Below, in pieces: positions 56,727 to 64,000 of a DNA stretch of 64,000 bases. Every line of letters begins with the position of its first letter. The first letter of the stretch is position 1. The DNA is taken from positions 1,798,001 to 1,862,000 of the forward strand of contig OY969786.1 of assembly GCA_963703075.1 (NCBI GenBank). The letters run 5' to 3'. Source of the DNA: Korobacter sp963703075. GTDB taxonomy: Bacteria; Acidobacteriota; Terriglobia; Terriglobales; Acidobacteriaceae. Below the pieces are notes generated by a model. The model made no database searches and was not told the DNA's origin. It was given only the letters and a program-made list of their open reading frames with translations. Both the position numbers and the translations under genes were made by a program.

Positions 56727-59420
56727 ATGAGCCTCACGGCGGGTACGAAGTTAGGTCCTTATGAGATCCAATCCCTGCTGGGCGCTGGCGGGATGGGCGA
56801 GGTCTACCGCGCGCGCGACACCAGGCTGGGGCGCGAGGTCGCGCTGAAGATTCTGCCAGAGTCGTTTGCGCAGGACGAAGAGCGGCTGCATCGCTTCGAG
56901 CAGGAGTCGAGAGCGGTTGCAACCCTGAACCATCCGAACATCCTGGCCATTTATGACGTAGGTACGCATAACCAGACGCCTTTCCTGGTTTCGGAGCTGC
57001 TGGAGGGTGAGAGCCTGCGCGAAGTGCTGCAGCGCGGCGCCCTGCCACAGCGAAAAGTAATCGATTACGGAGTGCAAATTGCGCAGGGACTGGCGGCGGC
57101 GCACGAAAAAGGCATTGTGCACCGCGATCTGAAGCCGGAGAACCTTTTCATCACGCGCGAGGGACGCGCGAAGATCCTGGATTTTGGTTTGGCGAAGTTC
57201 GCGCACGCGCAAGCCGAAGCCGTGGCCGGGTTCGGGGCGACGATGACGAGTGCGGCAACGGCGGCCGGAATGGTGATGGGGACCGCCAGTTACATGGCTC
57301 CCGAACAGGTGCGGGGCGAAACGGTAGACGCGCGCACCGATATCTTTGCGCTGGGCGCGGTTTTGTTTGAGATGTTGGCGGGGCGACAAGTCTTCCATCG
57401 CGACACGGCGGCGGAGACGATGACGGCGGTGCTCAAGGAAGATCCGCCGGAGATGCCCGATCTTTCGGCGCAGATAGCACCGGCGCTGGACCGCATTGTG
57501 CGACGCTGCCTGGAGAAGAGTCCGCAACAGCGCTTCCAATCGGCGAAGGATTTGTCATTCGCGCTGGGAGTACTTTCCGGCACGGAGATGAGCGGTGCGG
57601 CGCGGGCGGCCAAGGCGGTACCGGTTCGTAAGCCATGGACGTGGGCTGCGCTGGCGTTGCTGGTAATGGCGGCGGGGGCCGCTGGATGGTGGTTCGCGCA
57701 GTCGCCGGCGGAGGCGAGCCGGATGGAGTTCGCGATCCCTGTGCCCGGCGAAGTAAGCCATTTGGCAATCTCGGCGGATGGCAAGCTGCTGGCGTACGTG
57801 TCGCCGGATGATCGCACGGGAACGCCGATGCTATTTGTGCAGCACGTGGGAGCGCCCGACGCAACCGAGTTGGCGGGAACGGAGGGCGCGAACTATCCCT
57901 TCTGGTCGCCGGACGATACGTACGTCGCGTTCTTTGCCAACAGCAAGCTGCAGAAGATCGCGATCAATGGCGGGCCGCCGCAGACAATCACAAAGGTTTC
58001 GTACGGACGCGGCGGGAGCTGGAACAAGAAGAACGTCATCCTCTACTCGCCCGAGACAGCGGGTCCTTTGTGGCGGGTGAATGCGGACGGATCCGATGCG
58101 CGACCGCTCACCGACAAGATCATGAAAGCGACCGAAGATTCGCATCGGTGGCCGCTTTTCTTGCCGGACGGCGATCATTTCCTTTTCCTGGTAGCGAATT
58201 TCACCCGCGTCGCTCCTGCGGACGATGGGGTCTATCTGAGTTCGCTGAGCAAAGGCGAGAGGAAGCAGATCCTTCCCGGGCAGACGAACATTGGGTTTGC
58301 GAACGGAGATTTGTTTTATATAGACGAAAAGAAAACGCTCAACGCGGTGCCGCTTGATATTGGAAAAGGGAGCGTTTCCGGCAATGCCAGAGTAGTGGCA
58401 GGAGGCGTTGGCTATCAACCATCGGTGTATTGGGGTGCGTTTGCGGTGGCGGAGAACGACACCGTCGTTTACAGCGCGAGTGCGATGGCCGCACGTTCCG
58501 TGCTGACGTGGTTCAGCCGTGGCGGGAAAGAGATGCAGCGAATCGGTGAACCCGCTCTCCAGGCCAATCCTTCGCTCTCGCCGGACGGAACCCAGGCGGC
58601 ACTCGATATTACGGATTTGAAGTCGGCGAACCTGGATGTGTGGATTGAACACCTGCAAAACGGAACGAGCACGCGGTTCACGTTCGATCCGGCAGAGGAG
58701 ACGACCCCGGTCTGGTCGAGGGATGGGGCGTTGGTTGCGTATCGAACTGTAGCCGGCGGCTCGGCGGTGGTGCTGAAGGCGGCCAACGGAATGCACGGAG
58801 AAAAGCGACTCTTCACGGTGCGACGCGGGCTCAGGCTCCCCGGCGGCTACGAAGCATCCGACCTGATTCCGAATTCATGGTCAAGTGATGACAAGCAGAT
58901 TCTCTGTTCGATGCAGGTGGTCGCCGGTGGCTCACGCTCTTCTCTGCTGGCGGTGATCCCGGCAAGTGGCGGCGAGCCGGTTCCGTTTTTGCCTCCGCAA
59001 TCGAGCGACAACACGAACGGGCAGATTTCGCCGGATGGAAAGTGGGTGCTGTACGCGTCCAACGAATCGGGTGACTGGGAGATTTATGCCACGACATTCC
59101 CGGGGGCTCAAGGCAAATGGCAAGTGTCGCGCGGAGGCGGCAGCGAACCACGCTGGAAGAGCGACGGCAAGGAAATGTACTACCTGAATTCGCACGGCTT
59201 GATGATGGCGGTGGCGGTGGATGCAGGAGCGACATTCTCTTCCGGCACACCCGCGCCGCTGTTCCAGGTACGCGGCCGCGCGCCGATTTCGTCGACCGAT
59301 TTGTTCACCTACGATGTGGCGAAGGATGGGCAGCGCTTCCTGGTAAACCAATACGTGAAGCCGGAACACGTGGAGGCACTGACGATTGTGCAGCATGCGC
59401 TGGCCCCGGCCCCGAAATAG
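56727..59420 (+). CDS. Ser/Thr protein kinase with C-terminal TolB-like beta-propeller
   Basis: 897 aa. Kinase domain about 10-275: LGAGGMGEVYRARDTRLGRE (P-loop), VALKIL, IVHRDLKPENLFITREG (catalytic Asp), KILDFGLAKF, and MAPEQVRGE. A transmembrane helix (TWAALALLVMAAGAAGWWFA) then joins an extracytoplasmic WD40/TolB-like domain with repeated SPD-type motifs (SPDDTYVAFF, SPDGTQAALD, SPDGKWVLYA). Sensor kinases of this shape are numerous in acidobacteria. The signal and substrates are unknown. Confidence 0.92.
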   Translation: MSLTAGTKLGPYEIQSLLGAGGMGEVYRARDTRLGREVALKILPESFAQDEERLHRFEQESRAVATLNHPNILAIYDVGTHNQTPFLVSELLEGESLREVLQRGALPQRKVIDYGVQIAQGLAAAHEKGIVHRDLKPENLFITREGRAKILDFGLAKFAHAQAEAVAGFGATMTSAATAAGMVMGTASYMAPEQVRGETVDARTDIFALGAVLFEMLAGRQVFHRDTAAETMTAVLKEDPPEMPDLSAQIAPALDRIVRRCLEKSPQQRFQSAKDLSFALGVLSGTEMSGAARAAKAVPVRKPWTWAALALLVMAAGAAGWWFAQSPAEASRMEFAIPVPGEVSHLAISADGKLLAYVSPDDRTGTPMLFVQHVGAPDATELAGTEGANYPFWSPDDTYVAFFANSKLQKIAINGGPPQTITKVSYGRGGSWNKKNVILYSPETAGPLWRVNADGSDARPLTDKIMKATEDSHRWPLFLPDGDHFLFLVANFTRVAPADDGVYLSSLSKGERKQILPGQTNIGFANGDLFYIDEKKTLNAVPLDIGKGSVSGNARVVAGGVGYQPSVYWGAFAVAENDTVVYSASAMAARSVLTWFSRGGKEMQRIGEPALQANPSLSPDGTQAALDITDLKSANLDVWIEHLQNGTSTRFTFDPAEETTPVWSRDGALVAYRTVAGGSAVVLKAANGMHGEKRLFTVRRGLRLPGGYEASDLIPNSWSSDDKQILCSMQVVAGGSRSSLLAVIPASGGEPVPFLPPQSSDNTNGQISPDGKWVLYASNESGDWEIYATTFPGAQGKWQVSRGGGSEPRWKSDGKEMYYLNSHGLMMAVAVDAGATFSSGTPAPLFQVRGRAPISSTDLFTYDVAKDGQRFLVNQYVKPEHVEALTIVQHALAPAPK

Positions 59421-59439
59421 CGGCGATGGAGCGGATCGT

Positions 59440-60297
59440 TCAGCCGGTTTCGCGCTCCATCATCAGGATGAGGGAGCGTTGCGCGAAGGGGGAGTAAACC
59501 AGGATGGCGGTGGCTCCCAGGGCAAGTCCGAAGTTGATGTGGTGCAGCAGAAGGAAGGGTGAGAGCGCCCAGAGTTCGTCGAGCAGGAGAAGCAGCGGAA
59601 AGAGCTTGAGGTATTTCGATTTCAAGCCGGGCGGATGAAATGCGACAGCGCTGATCAGGAAGAGGCGGATGGGCAGCAGAACCACGGCGGTGACGATCAG
59701 GAGCGCCATGGCGGCTTGCGGGCTGAACGGAAGTCCGGCGAAGAGCTGGCCAATTTCACCGAGATTGGCGAGCGCGCCTATATAGAAGCTGAGATACATC
59801 AATTGCAAGAGCAGGAAGAGGGTGCGAACGTAGTTGCGCGACGCGCGGGGCAGCTCGTCAACCGAAGCAAGCAGGGTGAAGGAATTCTGCGTAGCGGCGG
59901 CGGTGGGAGCAGACGGTTGCGCCTGCGGCGCGGGACTGGCTGCGGATTGCGTTTCCCGGCCGATTGTCTCGACGGGAGTGAGGAAACGATACCCGCGGCC
60001 GGCGAGAGTTTCCACATAGCGAGGACTGGCAGCGGAGTCTCCGAGAGCTTCGCGGATGCGGTTCACGGCCGAGTTGAGTCCGTGATCGAAGTCGACGAAA
60101 GTACCTTCCGGCCACAGCCTCTGGCGAAGGGCCTCCCGCGAAACCAACTGGCCGGGATTTTCCAGGAGCACGAGCAGGGTCTGGAATGCCTGGGCATTGA
60201 TTTTCACCCGCATGCCTTGCCGGCGTAACTCGCCGGTTTCTTCCTCCGCCTCGAATACGCCAAAGCGAAAGAGGCGTCCTCTGCCAGTCTTTTCCAT
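59440..60297 (-). CDS. CadC-like membrane transcription regulator (winged helix)
   Basis: 285 aa. N-terminal Trans_reg_C winged helix (FRFGVFEAEEETGELRRQGM, LRQRLWPEGTFVDFDHGLNS, AVNRIREALGDSAASPRYVE) for DNA binding, a Pro/Ala linker, then four or five membrane segments (LLLLQLMYLSFYIGALANLG-like, AAMALLIVTAVVLLPIRLFL). Unlike classical CadC, the sensor part is integral membrane. Target genes unknown; the divergent or convergent neighbours offer no clear clue. Confidence 0.82.
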   Translation of the reverse strand: MEKTGRGRLFRFGVFEAEEETGELRRQGMRVKINAQAFQTLLVLLENPGQLVSREALRQRLWPEGTFVDFDHGLNSAVNRIREALGDSAASPRYVETLAGRGYRFLTPVETIGRETQSAASPAPQAQPSAPTAAATQNSFTLLASVDELPRASRNYVRTLFLLLQLMYLSFYIGALANLGEIGQLFAGLPFSPQAAMALLIVTAVVLLPIRLFLISAVAFHPPGLKSKYLKLFPLLLLLDELWALSPFLLLHHINFGLALGATAILVYSPFAQRSLILMMERETG

Positions 60298-60452
60298 CTC
60301 GCCCGTAGTCTATCGTCTGCGCGCCTGAAACCTCAATGGAGATGTGACTCTAAGCTTTGCGTTTGCTTCGGGTTACGTTGTGAGGAAAGTTGGAGACGGT
60401 GGGGAGCCGGATAGCATTGTGCTACGCCGTCCGACGGGGCATGGTGGCGGGC

Positions 60453-61238
60453 ATGCAACGACGTTTTCCCATCCTGTTCCTACTCGCCTTTGCACTTCCC
60501 TTGTCTGGACAAGCGATGGCGCCTCATGCCAACGCTGATCGAGCGTTCGATCAATACATCGCCAATTTTGAAAAGACGCTCGCCAGGCAGCACAGCGCAG
60601 CGGCGAGTTTCCTGCCGGTACCCGACAGATTTCGACGGGGAGAGCTGTTGCTGGAGAGCGAGGTGTCGGGCGGAAAAGTGCCGGGCGGCATGATCCACCA
60701 CTGGCGCGGAACGAGGTTTGTTCCGGGAGCGACGGCGGCTGACTTTCTTCGGGTTGTGCAGGACGTGAACCGGTTCTCGATCGATTACGCACCCCAGGTG
60801 ATGCGCGCGCGTCTTGTCTCGCAGACGGGCGACCGGTTCAAGGTGGAGATGCGCTTGCGTTATCGCAAGGTCGTAACCGTCACTCTCGATACCACCTACG
60901 ACATCGATTATGGCTCGCTCGACCCGGCGCACGGGTACAGCCTTTCGCGCAGCACTCGCATTTCTGAAATCGCAAACCCTGACACGCCGGAGGAGCATGC
61001 GCTGAAGCCGGGAGAGGATCACGGCTTCCTGTGGCGGCTGAACTCCTACTGGAGTTACCAGCAGGAGGCGGACGGACTGTTGTTGCAGTGCGAGGCGGTG
61101 TCGCTGACCCGCGATATTCCGTTCGGCATGGACTGGGCGGTGGGGCCGTTCGTGTTGAGCATTCCCCGCGAGTCGCTGGAGTTCACGTTAAACGCAACCC
61201 GGAATGCATTGGTTTCACGGAGGAACCATGGCCACTGA
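60453..61238 (+). CDS. Secreted protein, START/SRPBCC-like
   Basis: About 261 aa with a signal peptide (FPILFLLAFALPLSGQAMA). The beta-rich rest (VSGGKVPGGMIHHWRGTRFV, FLRVVQDVNRFSIDYAPQVM, DWAVGPFVLSIPRESLEF) resembles START-like hydrophobic-pocket domains. It overlaps the next gene by 11 bases and is likely part of a lipid-related operon. Confidence 0.65.
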   Translation: MQRRFPILFLLAFALPLSGQAMAPHANADRAFDQYIANFEKTLARQHSAAASFLPVPDRFRRGELLLESEVSGGKVPGGMIHHWRGTRFVPGATAADFLRVVQDVNRFSIDYAPQVMRARLVSQTGDRFKVEMRLRYRKVVTVTLDTTYDIDYGSLDPAHGYSLSRSTRISEIANPDTPEEHALKPGEDHGFLWRLNSYWSYQQEADGLLLQCEAVSLTRDIPFGMDWAVGPFVLSIPRESLEFTLNATRNALVSRRNHGH

Positions 61239-61926
61239 AGCGAAGGTTGGTTATGTCGTCGCGAATTTTCAACCGGCTCCGCGGGTGCACCAGGCAATCA
61301 CGGCGGCGGCGGAAAAGAAGTTGCTGGTCTGGCTCGCGCAACGCATGCCGTCAGCAGTGAATTCCGATCACCTGACCGCCCTGGGAACGCTGGCACAGCT
61401 CGGCGCTGGAGCTTGCTATGCGTGGGCTGCGCATTATCGGTACGCGCTGCTGCTGGCCGTGCTGTGCGTCGCGCTCAATTGGTTTGGCGACAGCCTGGAT
61501 GGCACTCTGGCCCGAGTGCGCAACCAGCAGCGGCCGCGCTATGGCTTTTACGTGGACCACATGGCAGATGCGTTTGGGGCAATCGCGATGATGGGTGGAC
61601 TCGGTTGCTCGGGATATCTGCACTGGCAAGTGGCGATCGCCATGCTGCTGGGTTTTCTCGTGCTGTCGATTGAGAGTTATCTCGCTACGTACACGCTGGG
61701 GAAATTTCGTATGTCGCAGGGGCCGTTCGGACCGACGGAGATCCGCATTCTGTTGGCGGTGGGAACGGTGGTGTTGCTGTTCCATCCCTATGCCACGGTG
61801 CTGGGCCGGCGCTTCCTGCTGTTTGATGTCGGCGGCGTGATCGCCAGCGTAGGCATGGGGTTGATGGCCCTCGCGACGACGTTCCGTCACGGGCGCGAAT
61901 TGTATTGCCAGGAGAGGCTGGCATGA
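61228..61926 (+). CDS. CDP-alcohol phosphatidyltransferase
   Basis: 232 aa, integral membrane. The family motif is complete: DGTLARVRNQQRPRYGFYVD (D-G-x2-A-R-x8-G-x3-D) followed by HMADA. Catalyses transfer of a phosphatidyl-type group from CDP-alcohol to an acceptor alcohol. Which phospholipid or polyol is formed is not evident; the GtrA-family neighbour hints at a glyco- or polyprenyl-linked product. Confidence 0.88.
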   Translation: MATEAKVGYVVANFQPAPRVHQAITAAAEKKLLVWLAQRMPSAVNSDHLTALGTLAQLGAGACYAWAAHYRYALLLAVLCVALNWFGDSLDGTLARVRNQQRPRYGFYVDHMADAFGAIAMMGGLGCSGYLHWQVAIAMLLGFLVLSIESYLATYTLGKFRMSQGPFGPTEIRILLAVGTVVLLFHPYATVLGRRFLLFDVGGVIASVGMGLMALATTFRHGRELYCQERLA

Positions 61927-62348
61927 GCACGGCACTTTCGCCGGGTGCAGCGCGGTGGGTGAAGTTCAACCTGGTGGGCGGGCTCGGTGTAGGGCTGCAA
62001 CTGAGCCTGATCACCCTCTTCAATGGACCGTTGGGTCTTCCCTACCTTGTATCGACCGCTCTCGCGGTGGAGTTGACGGTGCTGCACAACTTCGCCTGGC
62101 ACGAACGCTGCACGTGGCGGGAACGGGGATCAAGCGGCGGCCGCGGCAGCGTGGGTGGGAGGCTGGCACGATTTCACGCCAGCAACGGCGCCGTGTCGAT
62201 TGCCGGGAACCTTCTACTGATGTCGGTATTCACGGGCAGGCTTCACCTGCCCGTGCTGTTGGCGAATGGAATCGCGATCACCGTGTGCTCGCTGGTCAAT
62301 TTCTTTCTGGCGGACCGCTGGGTGTTTGCGCCCAGGCACAACGGGTGA
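61923..62348 (+). CDS. GtrA-family membrane protein
   Basis: 141 aa from ATG 61923 (ATGA overlap). Four hydrophobic segments in the GtrA arrangement (KFNLVGGLGVGLQLSLITLF, TALAVELTVLHNFAWHERCT, ASNGAVSIAGNLLLMSVFTG, LLANGIAITVCSLVNFFLAD). GtrA-like proteins translocate lipid-linked sugars or partner with glycosyltransferases. No glycosyltransferase is adjacent here. Confidence 0.85.
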   Translation: MSTALSPGAARWVKFNLVGGLGVGLQLSLITLFNGPLGLPYLVSTALAVELTVLHNFAWHERCTWRERGSSGGRGSVGGRLARFHASNGAVSIAGNLLLMSVFTGRLHLPVLLANGIAITVCSLVNFFLADRWVFAPRHNG

Positions 62349-62364
62349 ACTGGGCTGACCTCGG

Positions 62365-63510
62365 CTACTTCTTCGTCTCAGCCATTATTTTTTGCAGCTG
62401 GGCTAGCTGTTGCTTCATGAGGTCAGCGTTTGGGCCTGGGGGCGTGTAGGTCAAACTGTTTTGCAGATGCTCGGCGGCGCCTGGGTAGTCCCCTTTGGAG
62501 GCGAGGATGACGGCCAGCAGCTGCTCGGTGTTGGGAGCTACGTGGCTGGGATCCATGGCGAGCGAGGTCTCGGCGGCTTTCTGGGCCACATCCTTGTGAC
62601 CAAGATTGGCATTTCCAACGGCGCTGAAATACCAAATCTCCGGAGTGCCGGCCGGATCAAGCTGAAGGGCGTGATCGGTGGCGTCCACCGTTTCCTGCCA
62701 TTTCTTCTGCTGGGCGGCGACGAGGGCCAGATGAAGGTAGGTTGGAGCGAACTGGGGATCGGCGGCAGCGGCCTTAGAATAGGCATCGAATGCGTCCGCC
62801 GATTGCTGTGCCTCTTCGATCTTGCCCAACTGGTACCAGGCTTCGGCGAATTGCGGATCGGCTTTGACGGCTTTCTCAAGGTCTTTTTTGGCGCCATCGA
62901 GGTGGTTGTCATAGGCCTCGGCCCGTGCCTTATCGAATGCCTTGCGGGCGTCCTTCGGAGCGGCGGCGGTAGTAGGGCTCATCGCGTAGCCTTTGGCGCG
63001 CTCATCGATGTCGAGTGTGATTTTGCCGATATCCGAATTGTCGGTCAGGTCGCGGTTGGCAATGGTGAGGGTCGTTGATTTGTATCCGTCCAGGGTTGCG
63101 TGCACGTTGCACCCGACCAGTTGTGCGGGGCTAAGCGCCTTCGGCCCGGGCTGAGGAGACACCTCGCTCTGGGTGGGCGCGGCGACAATGCGGAAGCGAC
63201 CGCCGAGATCGGTTTCCGTGTTATAGCCGACCTTTCCGTTGCAAATCACCACGACGGGAATCGGGTCCCAGGGCAGCTGGCCGTTGGCGGTGACGACCGT
63301 TCCCATGAAAGACATGCTGCCATGCTGATGGGCGACCATCTGGTCAAAGTTGGAATACTTGCCGGAACCGCTGCCGAGCTCGGGATTATTGTTGCCGGTG
63401 GAACCGGTGGCAGTTCCACCGGACGTCGACTTGGTCTGCGCCTGCATTGAGGACACTGCCAGCACACCCGCAAGAAGAATGCATGAAACCGCGGCGACAC
63501 TACGTGTCAT
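62365..63510 (-). CDS. Secreted TPR protein
   Basis: 381 aa. Signal peptide (AVSCILLAGVLAVSSMQAQ), a carboxypeptidase-regulatory-like beta region (WDPIPVVVICNGKVGYNTET), then TPR repeats (LEKAVKADPQFAEAWYQLGK, AAADPQFAPTYLHLALVAAQ). Similar in layout to the TPR gene at 21626. Function unknown. Confidence 0.75.
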   Translation of the reverse strand: MTRSVAAVSCILLAGVLAVSSMQAQTKSTSGGTATGSTGNNNPELGSGSGKYSNFDQMVAHQHGSMSFMGTVVTANGQLPWDPIPVVVICNGKVGYNTETDLGGRFRIVAAPTQSEVSPQPGPKALSPAQLVGCNVHATLDGYKSTTLTIANRDLTDNSDIGKITLDIDERAKGYAMSPTTAAAPKDARKAFDKARAEAYDNHLDGAKKDLEKAVKADPQFAEAWYQLGKIEEAQQSADAFDAYSKAAAADPQFAPTYLHLALVAAQQKKWQETVDATDHALQLDPAGTPEIWYFSAVGNANLGHKDVAQKAAETSLAMDPSHVAPNTEQLLAVILASKGDYPGAAEHLQNSLTYTPPGPNADLMKQQLAQLQKIMAETKK

Positions 63511-63546
63511 TACGCCTCCTGACGAAACAAAAATTATAGCCGGAGT

Positions 63547-63960
63547 TCACTCTCCCATCACTTTGACGATGACGCGCTTGCGGCGCTGGCCATCGAACTC
63601 CGCGTAGAAGACGCGTTGCCAGGTACCGAAATCGAGCTTGCCGTGGGTGACCGGCAGGATCACCTCGTGATGGATGAGCAGGGCCTTGAGGTGGGAGTCT
63701 CCGTTGTCTTCGCCGGTCTGGTGATGCTGGTAGTCCTTTTTGAAGGGAGCAAGTTTCTCCAGCCACTGATCGATGTCATGGATCAGGCCGCTCTCGTCGT
63801 CGTTGACATAAATGCCGGCAGTGATATGCATGGCGGAGACGAGAATCATCCCGTCTTTGATGCCGCTCTTGCGGAGGATGTCTTCGATTTGCGGGGTGAT
63901 ATGGACGTACTCACGATGGCGTTCGGTTTGGAAGTAGAGGTACTCGGTGTGGATTTTCAT
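63547..63960 (-). CDS. YjbQ-family protein (secondary thiamine-phosphate-synthase-like)
   Basis: 137 aa, complete. The UPF0047/YjbQ pattern is plain: VSAMHITAGIYVNDDESGLI, GDSHLKALLIHHEVILPVTH, GKLDFGTWQRVFYAEFDGQR. The conserved His/Asp residues are present. Some members have weak thiamine phosphate synthase activity; the cellular role is unsettled. Confidence 0.9.
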   Translation of the reverse strand: MKIHTEYLYFQTERHREYVHITPQIEDILRKSGIKDGMILVSAMHITAGIYVNDDESGLIHDIDQWLEKLAPFKKDYQHHQTGEDNGDSHLKALLIHHEVILPVTHGKLDFGTWQRVFYAEFDGQRRKRVIVKVMGE

Positions 63961-64000
63961 AGGCCTCTCATAAAACGTTCACTGTACCTCGTTTGTGACC

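Noticed and set aside
1..64000. CRISPR array or reverse-transcriptase-based element
   Set aside because: No regular spacer-repeat array, cas gene or YxDD reverse transcriptase is visible in any frame.

Overview
The window looks like a chromosomal segment of a GC-rich soil-type Acidobacteriota (Terriglobia-like). The basis is gene content: an Oar/TonB-dependent receptor fragment, paired VWFA-related secreted proteins, a reaction-centre-type cytochrome c, a PknB kinase with a TolB-like propeller, a CadC-like regulator and several secreted TPR proteins. No rRNA or species marker is present, so finer placement is not supported.

Layout. 1-5284: receptor C-terminus, a murein-peptide operon (NlpC/P60 peptidase plus Tat-type dipeptide epimerase) and an M61 peptidase. 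5324-5400: tRNA-Arg(CCU). 5355-20171: an integrative element of about 14.8 kb lying in that tRNA, bounded by a 48-bp direct repeat (5355-5402 and 20124-20171). 20270-26685: a methyltransferase, DUF2141, TPR and other secreted proteins, and a cold-shock protein. 27237-29460: a reverse-transsulfuration pair. 29532-33854: a kinase-like fragment, a c-type cytochrome and two VWFA proteins. 34152-38454: cell-wall amidase, GerMN protein, glutamate racemase, and an anti-sigma/anti-anti-sigma pair. 39696-43244: lon and pheA. 43460-47036: stress-type small proteins, an ECF sigma factor and HyuA. 47739-53950: nucleotidyltransferase, PIG-L/GT4 pair, threonine dehydratase, UppP. 54029-63960: fadD with its TetR regulator and probable operator, a Ser/Thr kinase, a CDP-alcohol transferase/GtrA operon, a TPR protein and YjbQ.

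The integrative element is the most interesting part. It is arranged like a phage satellite (PICI-like): a leftward integrase with a zinc-ribbon gene, a divergent control region, rightward excisionase and HTH/replication-type genes, an OB-fold protein, a small terminase subunit without a large subunit, a lone HK97-type major capsid protein with fibre-like genes, and then a cargo segment. I found no large terminase, portal, protease, tail-tube, tape-measure or lysis gene. The cargo includes a tightly coupled unit (14793-17239) pairing an unrecognised 438-aa protein with a PD-(D/E)XK nuclease and two small proteins, a candidate undescribed defence system. A leftward operon (19887-18658) uses two copies of a leader hairpin that presents the Shine-Dalgarno in its loop.

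Several reading frames are broken. The small terminase has an in-frame TGA. Single-base frame breaks affect the integrase, a 188-aa cargo gene, a TIGR04325-like methyltransferase, the cytochrome, the amidase and lon (at its catalytic-serine motif). Because these lesions hit housekeeping genes too, residual assembly or base-calling errors are a serious alternative to real decay.
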